61,047 nucleotides of DNA from the NCBI RefSeq assembly GCF_009372255.1, contig NZ_LXGN01000008.1, positions 1-61,047 of the forward strand. The letters are read 5' to 3'. The translations under genes and the position numbers were made by a program. Position 1 is the stretch's first letter, and each line of letters begins with the position of its first letter. Of the stretch, positions 34,797 to 43,700 are shown piece by piece. Origin of the DNA: Acinetobacter guerrae (GTDB lineage Bacteria > Pseudomonadota > Gammaproteobacteria > Pseudomonadales > Moraxellaceae). The notes beneath the pieces were generated by a model. The model worked only from the letters and a program-made list of their open reading frames with translations. It ran no database searches and had not been told where the DNA came from.

Positions 34797-36965
34797 TTAT
34801 TTAATTTCCATCGTGAGTAGTTTGTTTTGCAGCATGAGTAATTCTGGCAAAGTTTCAAGCAATAAGCTGATTTGCTTTAAAATCAACATGAGGTCATCCG
34901 ATGTCGAATCCTGTTCAGAAAGTTGCCGAATTTCTAATAATTTGTGTTCAATTTCTTGAGTAGGAAGTGTTTTTTGTTCCAGTAACGTCTGTTGCAGGGT
35001 ATGAGTACACCAGACCAATAAATCCATGACTTCCCGATCATTGATTTTTTCTCTATGGCTACCGAGCGCTGAAATATAACTGAGCTGGCTATGGCTATAA
35101 ACCAGATAGCGAAACGCAGAATGAATCAACGCCTGATTCGGTTGCGGTTCTGCACTCAAGCTGGAAATCATACTGGAAAGTTCAGTTTGTGCATTATGTG
35201 CCAAACGCCTTGCAGTACGATATTCAACACTATTGGTACAGCCAAACTGGTATTGATTTAGCACTGCATTTAAGTAGTTCATACTCGCTTGGCTGCTTTT
35301 TTTAATATTGTTGGAAATATTGCGAAAGTTCCAGTCTGGCCAGATAAAACTCACGGCAAACCATGCGATACCACAGCCGATGAGGGTATCCAAAATACGT
35401 GGGGCAATAATGCTATAACCAAAGCCTTTAAGGTTAAAAATCAGTAAAACCATTAAGGTCGCCATTGAAGTCGCAAGCGCATATTTCTTTTGACGTAGAT
35501 AGAAAAAATATACGCCACAAATCACGGTGATGATCAGTTGACCTTCGACACTTGGCACAAAATAAAGAATCGGTAGACCTAAAATTACACCCAGTAAAGT
35601 ACCTAAAGTTCGTAGTTTTAAACGACTTTTGGTCGCGAAATAAGTCACCTGACACACAAATAAACTGGTCAGAACAATCCAGTAACCATTTTGGGCAAAT
35701 GGTAAAAGTGAAACCAGCGAGCCTGCTGCAAAGACAAAAGCAATCCGAGTTGCATGGCGAAATAGGGCAGATTTTGGTGTTAAATGTTGTTTGAATTTAA
35801 GCCATAAATCTTTGATACCGTGAATATCATCATCGAGCAGATTTAAATTATCTGCATGTTGTTCAAAACGATAAGCATAAGTAAATTGCACGTCTTGTAA
35901 ATGACTGAGTTGATCGTGTAAATCTTTTAAGTTTTTTACGATCAATTTCAGATTTTTGACTTCAGTATTATGAGGATGATCCTGAATCCAGTCTTGTAGT
36001 GAAAGTTCCAGATTTTGTAAAGCGTAGCTTGGATCAAGACTGGGCGTAAATGCTTCATTTCGCAAAATACATTCAGATAATTGCTGACAGGAAAGTGCTA
36101 ATAGTCGAATATTTTTTTGAAACCGAAAGATGAGATCACTGCGACTAAAGTTGTGCTGAATCTGTTCATAGTGCAAATAATTGGCACTCACTTTCTCGTG
36201 AATATCTTGCGCGACAAAATATAAATGCAGCCAGTAGATGCTGTTTTTATTGACGCGCGATGCTTTGATTCTTGTTAATAATGACGCTTTGCTAATATTT
36301 AGATATTGAACCACTTGGGCATTTTCAGTTGAGAGTTCAAAAAGTAAAGGTTCTACATTGTCTTTGTTATCGGGGTCAAAGAGTCGGGCTTTGGTCATTA
36401 ACACATCAGACAAATGGCTAAAGACTTGCGAAAGATTATCCTGAACAGGCAGCGTTGGTTTAATCAGAAAAAAAACAATTGAGGTAATGCCGTACCAAAT
36501 CACACCGTAAACAAAATAGATAGGTTGTTGATACCAGTGCTGATACTCACCTAAGCCAAAAAGGCTGTATACCGAAAGTAAAATGGTGCCAAAAGAAATG
36601 GTTGCATAGCGTTGACCAAGTGAACCTAATAAAATCAAAAAACCACTAGAAAGTGATAAGTATAAAATCAGTAGAAATTTATGAGGTGCTAAAAACTCTA
36701 AAATACTACTGACCGCAAAAAATAACACGGCCACATAAAATAAATTTCTAAGCCGAATAGTTAAGCGATCATCAAAGTCTGTTAATGCTGTGGCAATCGT
36801 ACCCAGTGTGACAGGTACAATCAGTTCATCATGTCCGAGCCAGCGTAAACCTAGTGTTGTTCCTGTAAGAACAATCAATATTTGAAAGCAGTAAACTAGC
36901 GTTGCATTAAAATTATAATGTTTGAAGAAACGGGTGAGGCCATTCATGAATTGGGAGGATTTCAT
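34797..36965 (-). CDS. yccS: YccS-like FUSC-family inner membrane protein
   Basis: The product is 722 residues, matching the YccS/YhfK size. Two membrane blocks each of about six helices (residues about 20-170 and 395-530) flank a soluble helical domain, and a helical tail follows, the standard FUSC arrangement related to aromatic-acid exporters AaeB. NGYWIVLTSLFVCQVTYFATKSR-like and RTLGTLLGVILGLP segments at the start of the second block are typical. Function is unproven; export of organic acids is the usual guess. Confidence 0.88.
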   Translation of the reverse strand: MKSSQFMNGLTRFFKHYNFNATLVYCFQILIVLTGTTLGLRWLGHDELIVPVTLGTIATALTDFDDRLTIRLRNLFYVAVLFFAVSSILEFLAPHKFLLILYLSLSSGFLILLGSLGQRYATISFGTILLSVYSLFGLGEYQHWYQQPIYFVYGVIWYGITSIVFFLIKPTLPVQDNLSQVFSHLSDVLMTKARLFDPDNKDNVEPLLFELSTENAQVVQYLNISKASLLTRIKASRVNKNSIYWLHLYFVAQDIHEKVSANYLHYEQIQHNFSRSDLIFRFQKNIRLLALSCQQLSECILRNEAFTPSLDPSYALQNLELSLQDWIQDHPHNTEVKNLKLIVKNLKDLHDQLSHLQDVQFTYAYRFEQHADNLNLLDDDIHGIKDLWLKFKQHLTPKSALFRHATRIAFVFAAGSLVSLLPFAQNGYWIVLTSLFVCQVTYFATKSRLKLRTLGTLLGVILGLPILYFVPSVEGQLIITVICGVYFFYLRQKKYALATSMATLMVLLIFNLKGFGYSIIAPRILDTLIGCGIAWFAVSFIWPDWNFRNISNNIKKSSQASMNYLNAVLNQYQFGCTNSVEYRTARRLAHNAQTELSSMISSLSAEPQPNQALIHSAFRYLVYSHSQLSYISALGSHREKINDREVMDLLVWCTHTLQQTLLEQKTLPTQEIEHKLLEIRQLSEQDSTSDDLMLILKQISLLLETLPELLMLQNKLLTMEIK

Positions 36966-37020
36966 TTATATTTTTATTGAGGTTGGGCTTTTTTTAAAAG
37001 CCTGTCAATCCTGATTCTAC

Positions 37021-37050
37021 AAAAAAGGAAGCGAATGATTCGCTTCCTTT
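37021..37050 (-). terminator. Intrinsic terminator of the NAD(P)-binding gene
   Basis: Twelve-base arms AAAGGAAGCGAA and TTCGCTTCCTTT with a TGA loop, 20 bp beyond the stop at 37070, and a left A run that gives U on the minus strand. Confidence 0.92.
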
Positions 37051-37069
37051 GCAAAAACGATTTACGACC

Positions 37070-37681
37070 TTAATAACCCACGGTAAAACGTTGCTGGATA
37101 TGATTGTTTTGTTCAAGCTCATCAGCAAGCGCCACCGCAAAATCTTCAGCCGAGATTTTACTTCCTTCTTCCCCGATCAAAAGCTCATCTTTACCTAAGC
37201 GAAATTCACCTGTACGTTTCCCTGGACCAAATTCAGCAGAAGGCGAAATAAACGTCCAGTCGAGATCATCGATTTCTTTGAGTTTATCGAGAAATATTGC
37301 TGCCGCTTCTGCTTCAGGTTTATAAGCATCAGGAAAATCAGGTGTATCCAAAACACGGATATTTTGATGAGGTACATGTAAACTTCCTGCACCGCCCACG
37401 ATCAAATAGCGTTTTACTTTAGAGTCACGTACCGCTTCAATCAATGCATGAGCATCTAAGCCCTGAAAACGAACGGCACTAATCACCGCGTCTTGTCCTT
37501 TTAATGCATCTACTAAAGCCTCATGATCATTTAAATCGACATTAACTGCCATCACACGTTCTGTATCCGCCACTTTGTGCGTGTCTCGCGCAATGGCTTT
37601 GACATAATGACCACGTGAAACCAGTTCTTCTAAAATACGTGAACCTGCCATACCTGTTGCACCAATTAAAGCAATTTTCAT
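37070..37681 (-). CDS. NAD(P)H-binding atypical SDR oxidoreductase
   Basis: The product is 203 residues. The N-terminal Rossmann motif is IGATGMAGSRILEEL (GxxGxxG) followed by basic IARDT, suggesting NADPH. LIVGGAGSLHVP and WTFISPSAEFGPG match the NAD(P)H-binding (NmrA-like, YwnB/YesF) group of atypical SDRs. The usual Tyr-x-x-x-Lys pair is not apparent. Single-gene unit with a palindrome about 65 bp upstream and a strong terminator. Substrate unknown. Confidence 0.85.
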   Translation of the reverse strand: MKIALIGATGMAGSRILEELVSRGHYVKAIARDTHKVADTERVMAVNVDLNDHEALVDALKGQDAVISAVRFQGLDAHALIEAVRDSKVKRYLIVGGAGSLHVPHQNIRVLDTPDFPDAYKPEAEAAAIFLDKLKEIDDLDWTFISPSAEFGPGKRTGEFRLGKDELLIGEEGSKISAEDFAVALADELEQNNHIQQRFTVGY

Positions 37682-37745
37682 TGTAAGCCTCTTTGTTTTT
37701 TATCAGAAAATTTAACCAAATTTAAATGATATTGATTTGTACAGA

Positions 37746-37759
37746 ATGATATCTATCAT
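37746..37759. promoter_or_regulatory. Palindromic site upstream of the SDR gene
   Basis: ATGATA-TC-TATCAT is a perfect 6-bp dyad with a 2-bp spacer, 65-78 bp upstream of the start at 37681. It could be an operator for a dimeric regulator; no regulator gene is adjacent. The rest of the 305-bp gap (37682-37986) holds only the toxin-antitoxin promoter region. Confidence 0.35.
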
Positions 37760-37960
37760 GCCAGTCTGGCTTGTAAATTACGTTCGTTTTATGTCCATGC
37801 CCTGTAACAGTTTGGGTATAAGTGTTGGCGTATCAATAAGAAATATAAGCTTGGTGGTAATTTTGATACGGACAGATAGGCGAGGTTAAATACAAAGCTA
37901 TTTGGGAATAACAGGAGCTGATAGCTCTCGTTTTTTGTTATGGAAACTGCTAAAATCAAA

Positions 37961-37977
37961 ATACGCCATTGACGTAT
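37961..37977 (+). promoter_or_regulatory. Putative operator of the HigBA pair
   Basis: ATACG-N7-CGTAT is an inverted repeat just before the toxin ATG at 37987 and just after a TAAAAT -10-like element (37951-37956). HigA-type antitoxins repress their own promoter at such dyads. Confidence 0.45.
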
Positions 37978-37986
37978 AAAGAGTTC

Positions 37987-38307
37987 ATGTTATTTATTGA
38001 AACCAGCATCTTTACCAAGCAAATTAAAGACCTTGTATCTGATGAGGAATATCGTCAACTTCAGCAAGATCTTTTGGTACAGCTTGATAGAGGTGACCTA
38101 ATCAAGAATGGCGGTGGTATTCGCAAAGTACGTTGTGTTCAAGGTAACAAAGGGAAAAGTGGTGGCATACGGGTGATTTATTATTGGGTTACCGAGGATG
38201 ATCAGATCTTTTTCTTAGTGGCTTATCCCAAATCAGTGAAAGATAATTTAACAGATAAGGAAACAGCTATTCTGCGCCAACTCGTGAAGGAGCAATTTCA
38301 TGGATAA
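37987..38307 (+). CDS. higB: HigB2-like RelE-family mRNA interferase toxin
   Basis: The product is 106 residues from the ATG at 37987 (MLFIETSIFTKQIKDLV); a TTG six codons upstream lies in the operator. The pattern closely follows Vibrio cholerae HigB2: LVSDEEYRQLQQDLL, GDLIKNGGGIRKVRC, then GGIRVIYYW and FFLVAYPKS. HigB2 toxins cleave mRNA in the ribosome A site. The toxin gene precedes the antitoxin and overlaps it by 8 bp, the usual order for HigBA. Potentially lethal without its partner. Confidence 0.9.
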   Translation: MLFIETSIFTKQIKDLVSDEEYRQLQQDLLVQLDRGDLIKNGGGIRKVRCVQGNKGKSGGIRVIYYWVTEDDQIFFLVAYPKSVKDNLTDKETAILRQLVKEQFHG

Positions 38308-38572
38308 CAACTTATTTGAGGACTTGGTTGCTTCAATCAAAGAAGCTGGAGCTATCAAACGTGAAGAAGTTAAAGCAAGTCGAGTTACAGAGCTCGAATT
38401 GCCAGATATTAAAGAAGTGCGTGAAAAAACTGGCTTAAGCCAAAATGAATTTGCGGCACGTCTAAATATTAGCCCCCGTACGCTGCAAAATTGGGAACAG
38501 GGACGACGCTATCCAACTGGACCAGCAGCTACATTAATTCGAATTCTAGATGCTCACCCAAGCCTTATTTGA
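38300..38572 (+). CDS. higA: HigA2-like XRE-family antitoxin
   Basis: The product is 90 residues. The N-terminal third is likely a flexible toxin-neutralising segment, and the C-terminal half is a helix-turn-helix: IKEVREKTGLSQNEFAARLN then ISPRTLQNWEQGRRYPTG. The same order (disordered N-terminus, C-terminal HTH) is found in V. cholerae HigA2. The start overlaps the toxin end by 8 bp with AAGGAG close upstream, so translation is coupled. It should bind HigB and autorepress. Confidence 0.92.
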   Translation: MDNNLFEDLVASIKEAGAIKREEVKASRVTELELPDIKEVREKTGLSQNEFAARLNISPRTLQNWEQGRRYPTGPAATLIRILDAHPSLI

Positions 38573-38588
38573 AAAGATTATCTAAAAC

Positions 38589-38612
38589 TGGGAGCTTAAG
38601 GTTCCCATTTTT
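38589..38612 (+). terminator. Intrinsic terminator of higBA
   Basis: TGGGAGC and GTTCCCA pair (one G-U) around a 5-nt loop, followed by T5, 17 bp after the antitoxin stop. Confidence 0.7.
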
Positions 38613-38797
38613 GTGTAAGCCCCAAATAAAAATGTCTGGTCGATGATGCCTATCAACACCATGGACTAGATATAAATAACAGTTGAATCAAGATCAATTT
38701 AATTTTACATGCAGAGGTCTAAGTAAAGAAAAGGGTGAAATCGATTAATGATGAATCTTTTCAACCCTTCGCTTGTAGACTCTAAAACATTCAAAAA

Positions 38798-39907
38798 TTA
38801 AATTTTAGGATCGTCTAGATCATCATAAATCATGGTGGTTTTCGGCATTGGTTCAGGTTCAATATTTTCATGCAACCATTCACGCCAGATTGCAAGTAAA
38901 ATTGCCAAAATCACAGGGCCAATAAACAAGCCCACCAAACCAAAACTCGCCAAACCACCCAATACGCCAAACATAATAAGCAAGAATGGAATTTTGGTGG
39001 CACCTGAAATCACCAAAGGACGAATGACATTATCAGAAGTACTGACGATACAAACACCCCACAGCATCACACCAATTGCTCCCATCATATGATCTTGAGA
39101 AAACAACCAAAGTGCGACAGAGGTATATGCGACAGGCGTACCAAACGGAATTAAAGCCAATAAAAAGGTGACAATGGTTAATACCATTGGGTTAGGAACA
39201 CCCGCTATAAAATAACTGAGTCCTGCCAAAATCGCCTGTGCGACTGCGGTTAAGCCAACACCATATACAACTGCACGAGTGGTTTCAGAAATGGTGTCCA
39301 TATAATGATGAACACGTGGCCCAATCACCATTTCCATCGCTTTTTTCACTTGATTTAAAATGGTCGGCCCATCACGGTAAAAGAAATAGAGTGATAAAAG
39401 CGCAAAACCCAATTTAACCAGATTTCGGCTAATTTCACTTAAAACAAAACGCCCATAGCCCATATGCCCCTGAATCCACGCGGCTACATTCTGGGTAATA
39501 CTATTAGGGTCATTATTGATGTCATTAAGAATCCGTGAAACTTCCTTACCAATAATCGGCAGCTCACGAATAAAATCTGGAACATCTAAATGACCCGAAA
39601 AAATTTGTTTTTGCAGTTCAAAAAAAAGATTGCGACCTTCGTGTTGTAGCATAAATACGCCAAAAGTCAGCGGTACGCCAATCACCAGAATAATCAGCAA
39701 AATCATGATAGATGCATTAAGATTCGGACGCTGAACACCACAGAAACGTTGTACGGACTGATAAATTGGCCAAGTCATATAGGCAATAATGGCCGCCCAA
39801 ACCACAGGAACAATAAAGTATTTCAGGATATTAAATCCCAAAAAAAGCAGGATAATAAGTAATCCGAACAATAAAGCTCGTTGTAACGTGGGCGCGTATT
39901 GTTGCAC
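38798..39907 (-). CDS. AI-2E family membrane transporter (YdiK-like)
   Basis: The product is 369 residues with a GTG start preceded by AGAGAG. About seven to eight helices are present. The family signatures PMVLTIVTFLLALIPFGTP and GALIGVML-like/SDNVIRPLVISG segments are seen (VSTSDNVIRPLVISGATKIP). The family is named for E. coli TqsA, implicated in autoinducer-2 export, but most members have other roles such as Na+/H+ antiport. A probable hairpin terminator lies at about 38732-38766. Function undetermined. Confidence 0.88.
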   Translation of the reverse strand: MQQYAPTLQRALLFGLLIILLFLGFNILKYFIVPVVWAAIIAYMTWPIYQSVQRFCGVQRPNLNASIMILLIILVIGVPLTFGVFMLQHEGRNLFFELQKQIFSGHLDVPDFIRELPIIGKEVSRILNDINNDPNSITQNVAAWIQGHMGYGRFVLSEISRNLVKLGFALLSLYFFYRDGPTILNQVKKAMEMVIGPRVHHYMDTISETTRAVVYGVGLTAVAQAILAGLSYFIAGVPNPMVLTIVTFLLALIPFGTPVAYTSVALWLFSQDHMMGAIGVMLWGVCIVSTSDNVIRPLVISGATKIPFLLIMFGVLGGLASFGLVGLFIGPVILAILLAIWREWLHENIEPEPMPKTTMIYDDLDDPKI

Positions 39908-40043
39908 TGAACTCTCTATGTATTAAATATTAGGCAAATTATCTTAACTGAAAAAAAACCATCCGAAAATAAATGTTGAGTTTCATTACGTTGTTAAAAT
40001 GAATGCCAACATTTTCTGTAGCTTATAAACCTTCAACCTATGA

Positions 40044-40688
40044 TTAAAACCATTCAGTCGGATCTTCAATCAAAGTATCTAGCAGCGGTTGCCATTGTGC
40101 TTGTAATAACAAAAAATTCTTTTGAGATCGATCAAAAATACTCAAACCTTGCATTGCCAATTGACCATAAGCACTACGTTCAGAAATTGTAGCGACAGGC
40201 TGTTGTTCAATTTTCTCAAAAAATTGCTGAATATCTTTACTGCTTGATGTGTTGGCTTTCATCCGATTGGCAAGTAAATGAATACCAATTTTGCCTTTAC
40301 GAATCCGTTTGATATCTTGTAAATGTTTTAAAAAACGCTTGGTACTGTCAATATCAAAAAAAGAGGGTTGGAGTGGTGTGACAATTGCGTGGGCTTCACT
40401 AATCAGTTGTTCAGCATGTTCACCAGATAATGCACCAGGTGCATCAATAATCAGATAATCTATATTTTTAGGTGCATCACCAATCGATTTTTCATGTCGC
40501 CAATCTAAACTCTGAATCGTTACTGCGGTTTTTGGGCGTTGTTTAAGCCATTGTAAGGCTGATTTTTGATTATCCGCATCGGCTAGTGCGACTTTGTATC
40601 CTTTTTGCGCCAATGCTGAAGCCAGTGTAATTGCTGTAATGGTTTTACCGCATCCGCCTTTTTGATTTGCTATAAGTATCGTTTTCAT
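40044..40688 (-). CDS. Orphan ParA-family P-loop ATPase
   Basis: The product is 214 residues. It carries the deviant Walker [15 protein letters not shown] with signature lysine (residues 10-11), Walker A-prime [13 protein letters not shown] and Walker [10 protein letters not shown]. Proteins of this short ParA/MipZ-like form act in DNA or protein-cluster positioning by dimerising on ATP. No parB or parS site is seen. It is divergent (138 bp) from a membrane-anchored nuclease-like gene, which is its only evident partner. Confidence 0.88.
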   Translation of the reverse strand: MKTILIANQKGGCGKTITAITLASALAQKGYKVALADADNQKSALQWLKQRPKTAVTIQSLDWRHEKSIGDAPKNIDYLIIDAPGALSGEHAEQLISEAHAIVTPLQPSFFDIDSTKRFLKHLQDIKRIRKGKIGIHLLANRMKANTSSSKDIQQFFEKIEQQPVATISERSAYGQLAMQGLSIFDRSQKNFLLLQAQWQPLLDTLIEDPTEWF

Positions 40689-40826
40689 GCCCGAGATATA
40701 TTCTTGATTTACTCGATTAGATTAGCATCTTTTTAACGCCGAAAGGTTACACATGACAAAAGTCTTTCGCTTATTTAAAGTGTTTAACAGTTAAAGTATT
40801 TAACCGAATCTGGAGTAAATAAGTTC

Positions 40827-41294
40827 ATGTCCATTTGGATGGCAATGTTAATTGGAGCATGTATAGGTGTAGTGGTCACCACATTAATTCTTTCAAATAC
40901 ACGAAATGGGCGCATTCGGGCGGAATATGAACAATATATTGGTGAGTTGGAACTTGAACATCAACAGGCTTTAGCTCAGGCACAAAAGCGCAGTGTAAAT
41001 ACCAGTCGCGCGGTATTAAAAGGCAAAATGGCAGAACAATTCGCGCCGATATTACCCGAATTTCGCTATTTACCAAGTGATGCCAAGTTTCTGGGAGATC
41101 CTGTAGATTATGTGGTGTTTGATGGCTATACCGATTTTCGTGATGGTGAAGGTCAAGCTGAAGATATCGAAGTGATTCTGATGGATATTAAAAGTGGAGG
41201 CGCACGACTCACAAAAGGTCAGCAAGCGATTGCACAGGCGGTTCAAGATGGACGAGTACGCTTTGAAACTTTAAGAGTTGATTTTGAAGATTAG
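40827..41294 (+). CDS. Membrane-anchored Holliday-junction-resolvase-like nuclease
   Basis: The product is 155 residues. An N-terminal helix (3-22, WMAMLIGACIGVVVTTLIL) is followed by a short coiled coil and a PD-(D/E)xK-like domain: LKGKMAEQFAPILPEF, then FLGDPVDYVVFDG with the metal Asp, then VILMDIKSGGARLTKGQQA, with Asp and Lys of the catalytic DxK and the downstream glutamines. This matches the endonuclease-related-to-HJR family (Endonuc_Holl). Substrate unknown; membrane anchoring of a nuclease is unusual. Confidence 0.82.
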   Translation: MSIWMAMLIGACIGVVVTTLILSNTRNGRIRAEYEQYIGELELEHQQALAQAQKRSVNTSRAVLKGKMAEQFAPILPEFRYLPSDAKFLGDPVDYVVFDGYTDFRDGEGQAEDIEVILMDIKSGGARLTKGQQAIAQAVQDGRVRFETLRVDFED

Positions 41295-41490
41295 CTTGAG
41301 CTGTAATTTATTTATATCAAACATGCTTTATTTGAAGCTAAACCGACAGTTCACAACTATTAACGTGCCACAAAAAAGAGACTGAATACATCTTTATTGT
41401 TACTCAAATTTGCAACTTTTTATAAAATTTGAGCCTATGATAAAAACATCAATCTCAATGTAATGATGCTTTTTTAGTGGAGGACTCAAT

Positions 41491-42057
41491 ATGCTCAAGC
41501 AGATGTGTATAGGATTGATTGTGGCATTGAGTATTGGGCAAGTCAGTGCTTCTGCATCAACCTCCAGTGACTATAATATTGCGCGAGGTTTGGCTCCTGC
41601 GGTTAAAGGTCAGTCTATTTCAGTGTTAAAACCCTTTAATGGTGATTTTCGTATTTTGGGTTCTAAACAATATCGTGATGATGAACAGGCAAAATTCTCT
41701 CCTATCGATTTTGCTGTCAGTTATGGCTTATTTGCACATCCTGAAATTGCTTCACAAATTAAAATTAATCAGTACGATCGTTACTTGAACTGGAGTATGC
41801 AAACACTTCCTGTGTCCCCTGATCAGGCCATGAAACTGGTTTCAAACATGCATATTATTCCTGCTAACCCAGATATTGCTAAACAGATTACCCAAGTCAA
41901 ACGTGGTGATTTAGTTCGATTGAAAGGTGAATTGGTTGAAGTGAAGGATAATAATCTGGTGTGGACGTCATCACTTGCTCCTGGTGGTGTAGGTGATGGT
42001 GCTTGTGAGGTATTTCGTGTTCATTCCATTCAATGGATTGAGCGTCAAAAAATTTAA
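41491..42057 (+). CDS. Exported hypothetical protein
   Basis: The product is 188 residues with a clear Sec signal (1-22, ending VSASA). Strong AGGAGG upstream. The mature domain contains FSPIDFAVSYGLFAHPEI, an INQYDRYLNWS motif and KRGDLVRLKGELVEV, which suggests an OB-like or SH3-like segment. Its C-terminus has CEVFRVHSIQWI. Similar proteins occur as uncharacterised periplasmic proteins; no function is recognised. Its terminator follows at 42086. Confidence 0.75.
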   Translation: MLKQMCIGLIVALSIGQVSASASTSSDYNIARGLAPAVKGQSISVLKPFNGDFRILGSKQYRDDEQAKFSPIDFAVSYGLFAHPEIASQIKINQYDRYLNWSMQTLPVSPDQAMKLVSNMHIIPANPDIAKQITQVKRGDLVRLKGELVEVKDNNLVWTSSLAPGGVGDGACEVFRVHSIQWIERQKI

Positions 42058-42085
42058 TTTCCTGCTCAAACTTTAAAAATGATCC

Positions 42086-42127
42086 GCAGCGGCACAGTTC
42101 TTTTGAATAATGTCGCTGCTTTTATTT
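42086..42127 (+). terminator. Intrinsic terminator between convergent genes
   Basis: GCAGCGGCA and TGTCGCTGC pair with one mismatch, followed by TTTTATTTC, between the exported protein and the convergent lipoprotein gene. Confidence 0.65.
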
Positions 42128-42697
42128 CTATGCTGGCTTTTGTTGGTCTTTCCAGTGTTTTAATTGTTCCTGAGCATGTAAATAATCACTCAGGTCTTGT
42201 ACATTGATTGCGGCTTTTTTCTGATTCTGAGCATTTGCAGAGCTGGTTTGCTCATTGATTAATTTGCCCTGATTTTCCCAGTATTGATATAACAATCCCT
42301 GAATATATCGTCCTTGTGCTGTTTTTAAATCTAAATCTTTTAGCATGGTCAGTGCCGACTGAATATGATCGAGTTTACGGTTACGTTCAAATTCAGGTGT
42401 TAAGTTTCCATCCTGTTGCATTTTTGCCAGTTCATTGTCCATATCATCTGTCATTGCAGTGAATTTTTCATCAAACTCATCTAATAGCGCAATGTCATGA
42501 GTATCTTGTTCTGTCGTAGGAAACTCTTTGATCGGTGGCGTTTTTAATTGATCTACATTTGCCTGATGCTCATTGGTCTGTTGTTCAGTTGATGGTGCTG
42601 TTTTGCTTTGATCATTTTTATTACATGCACTGAGTAACAATGTACTGCCTAAAACCAAAGCAAATATCTGCAAGGGCTTATTATTTTGGATGCTCAT
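42128..42697 (-). CDS. Predicted lipoprotein, helical
   Basis: The product is 189 residues. The lipoprotein signal is LLLSAC (Cys25), followed by a Gln/Thr-rich linker, then a helical domain rich in Asp, Gln and Lys (DEFDEKFTAMTDDMDNEL). AAGGAAAAC precedes the ATG. No domain is recognised. It lies 29 bp downstream of a methyltransferase-type gene on the same strand, though a functional link is not evident. Confidence 0.75.
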   Translation of the reverse strand: MSIQNNKPLQIFALVLGSTLLLSACNKNDQSKTAPSTEQQTNEHQANVDQLKTPPIKEFPTTEQDTHDIALLDEFDEKFTAMTDDMDNELAKMQQDGNLTPEFERNRKLDHIQSALTMLKDLDLKTAQGRYIQGLLYQYWENQGKLINEQTSSANAQNQKKAAINVQDLSDYLHAQEQLKHWKDQQKPA

Positions 42698-42727
42698 GAT
42701 GTTTTCCTTATTGAGTTTGGATCAGCA

Positions 42728-43498
42728 TTAGATTTTTTTAAAGTGGTAAGCATAGGTGATATAAGGGAATTCAATTTCATCCTGTGGTTGTTTACCCGTA
42801 AACTCATATACGACTTGTTCAAATTGTTTTTTAAGTTCGAGCTGTTGTTTTTCAGTCATCGCGGCAATAAAACTGGTGGAAAGCAAGCGTTTACTCACCA
42901 CTTGTTCCACTGTCCCTTTTTGAACTTGAGAATAAACTTTGACACTTTCGAGTCGAAATAGAAATTGATGCTCAAATACTTTTTTCCAGTCGCCACTGTG
43001 ATAACGAGGGGTATCTTGTTCTAACGGTTGCAATATATCTGCCAGTGCTTTGACCCAGTCTACTTCAATATCACGTTGATTCCAGATTAACCCTAAATGC
43101 CCTTCAATTTTGAGAAGTTGATAGATTTCATTGAGTGTTTCGATATTGGCAAACCAATGAAATGACTGCGCACATAGCACCGCATCGACGCTTTGAGGGG
43201 GCAATGGAATTTCAGTGCTATGGGCATCTAGGGTTTTAACTTTAGGGTGTGCAAGGCTCAACTGTTCACGCATAGCTTGAACGGGTTCAACCGCAATAAT
43301 TTCTGATGTAACTTGCTCAAGATAAGGGATGAATTTACCCGTACCAGCACCTAAATCCACGACACACGAGCTTTGATCTAATTGCAACTCCTGATTTAGC
43401 CAGTTCACAATTTCATTTGGATAATCTGGTCGAACCTGTTGGTATAGTTCGGCAGCCTGACTAAATCCTTGTTGTGCAGCATGATGAAACGGTTTCAT
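42728..43498 (-). CDS. Class I SAM-dependent methyltransferase
   Basis: The product is 256 residues from the ATG at 43498 (MKPFHHAAQQGFSQAAELY); a longer frame is unsupported. Motif I is VVDLGAGTGKFIPYL, motif II IAVEPVQAMREQL, and the later block DAVLCAQSFHWF is typical of the UbiE/Methyltransf_11 type. Its substrate is not evident. The Y.VRPDYP segment near the N-terminus matches the small-molecule methyltransferase group. Confidence 0.87.
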   Translation of the reverse strand: MKPFHHAAQQGFSQAAELYQQVRPDYPNEIVNWLNQELQLDQSSCVVDLGAGTGKFIPYLEQVTSEIIAVEPVQAMREQLSLAHPKVKTLDAHSTEIPLPPQSVDAVLCAQSFHWFANIETLNEIYQLLKIEGHLGLIWNQRDIEVDWVKALADILQPLEQDTPRYHSGDWKKVFEHQFLFRLESVKVYSQVQKGTVEQVVSKRLLSTSFIAAMTEKQQLELKKQFEQVVYEFTGKQPQDEIEFPYITYAYHFKKI

Positions 43499-43700
43499 AA
43501 GCTTTGACCCAAAAATAGTATTTTTTAATGCAGATAACCTTTTTCTATTATGAACCCCGCATCTATACGAAGCGTTTAGAAAATAGCATTTTTCATACAA
43601 TTCGATGAGTTTTATAACATTTTTATATGTGGATATAGCAGAGCTATACGGTTTTACATGTTAAAACTTTAGATACAATGCATACATAAAAGAGTGAAAA

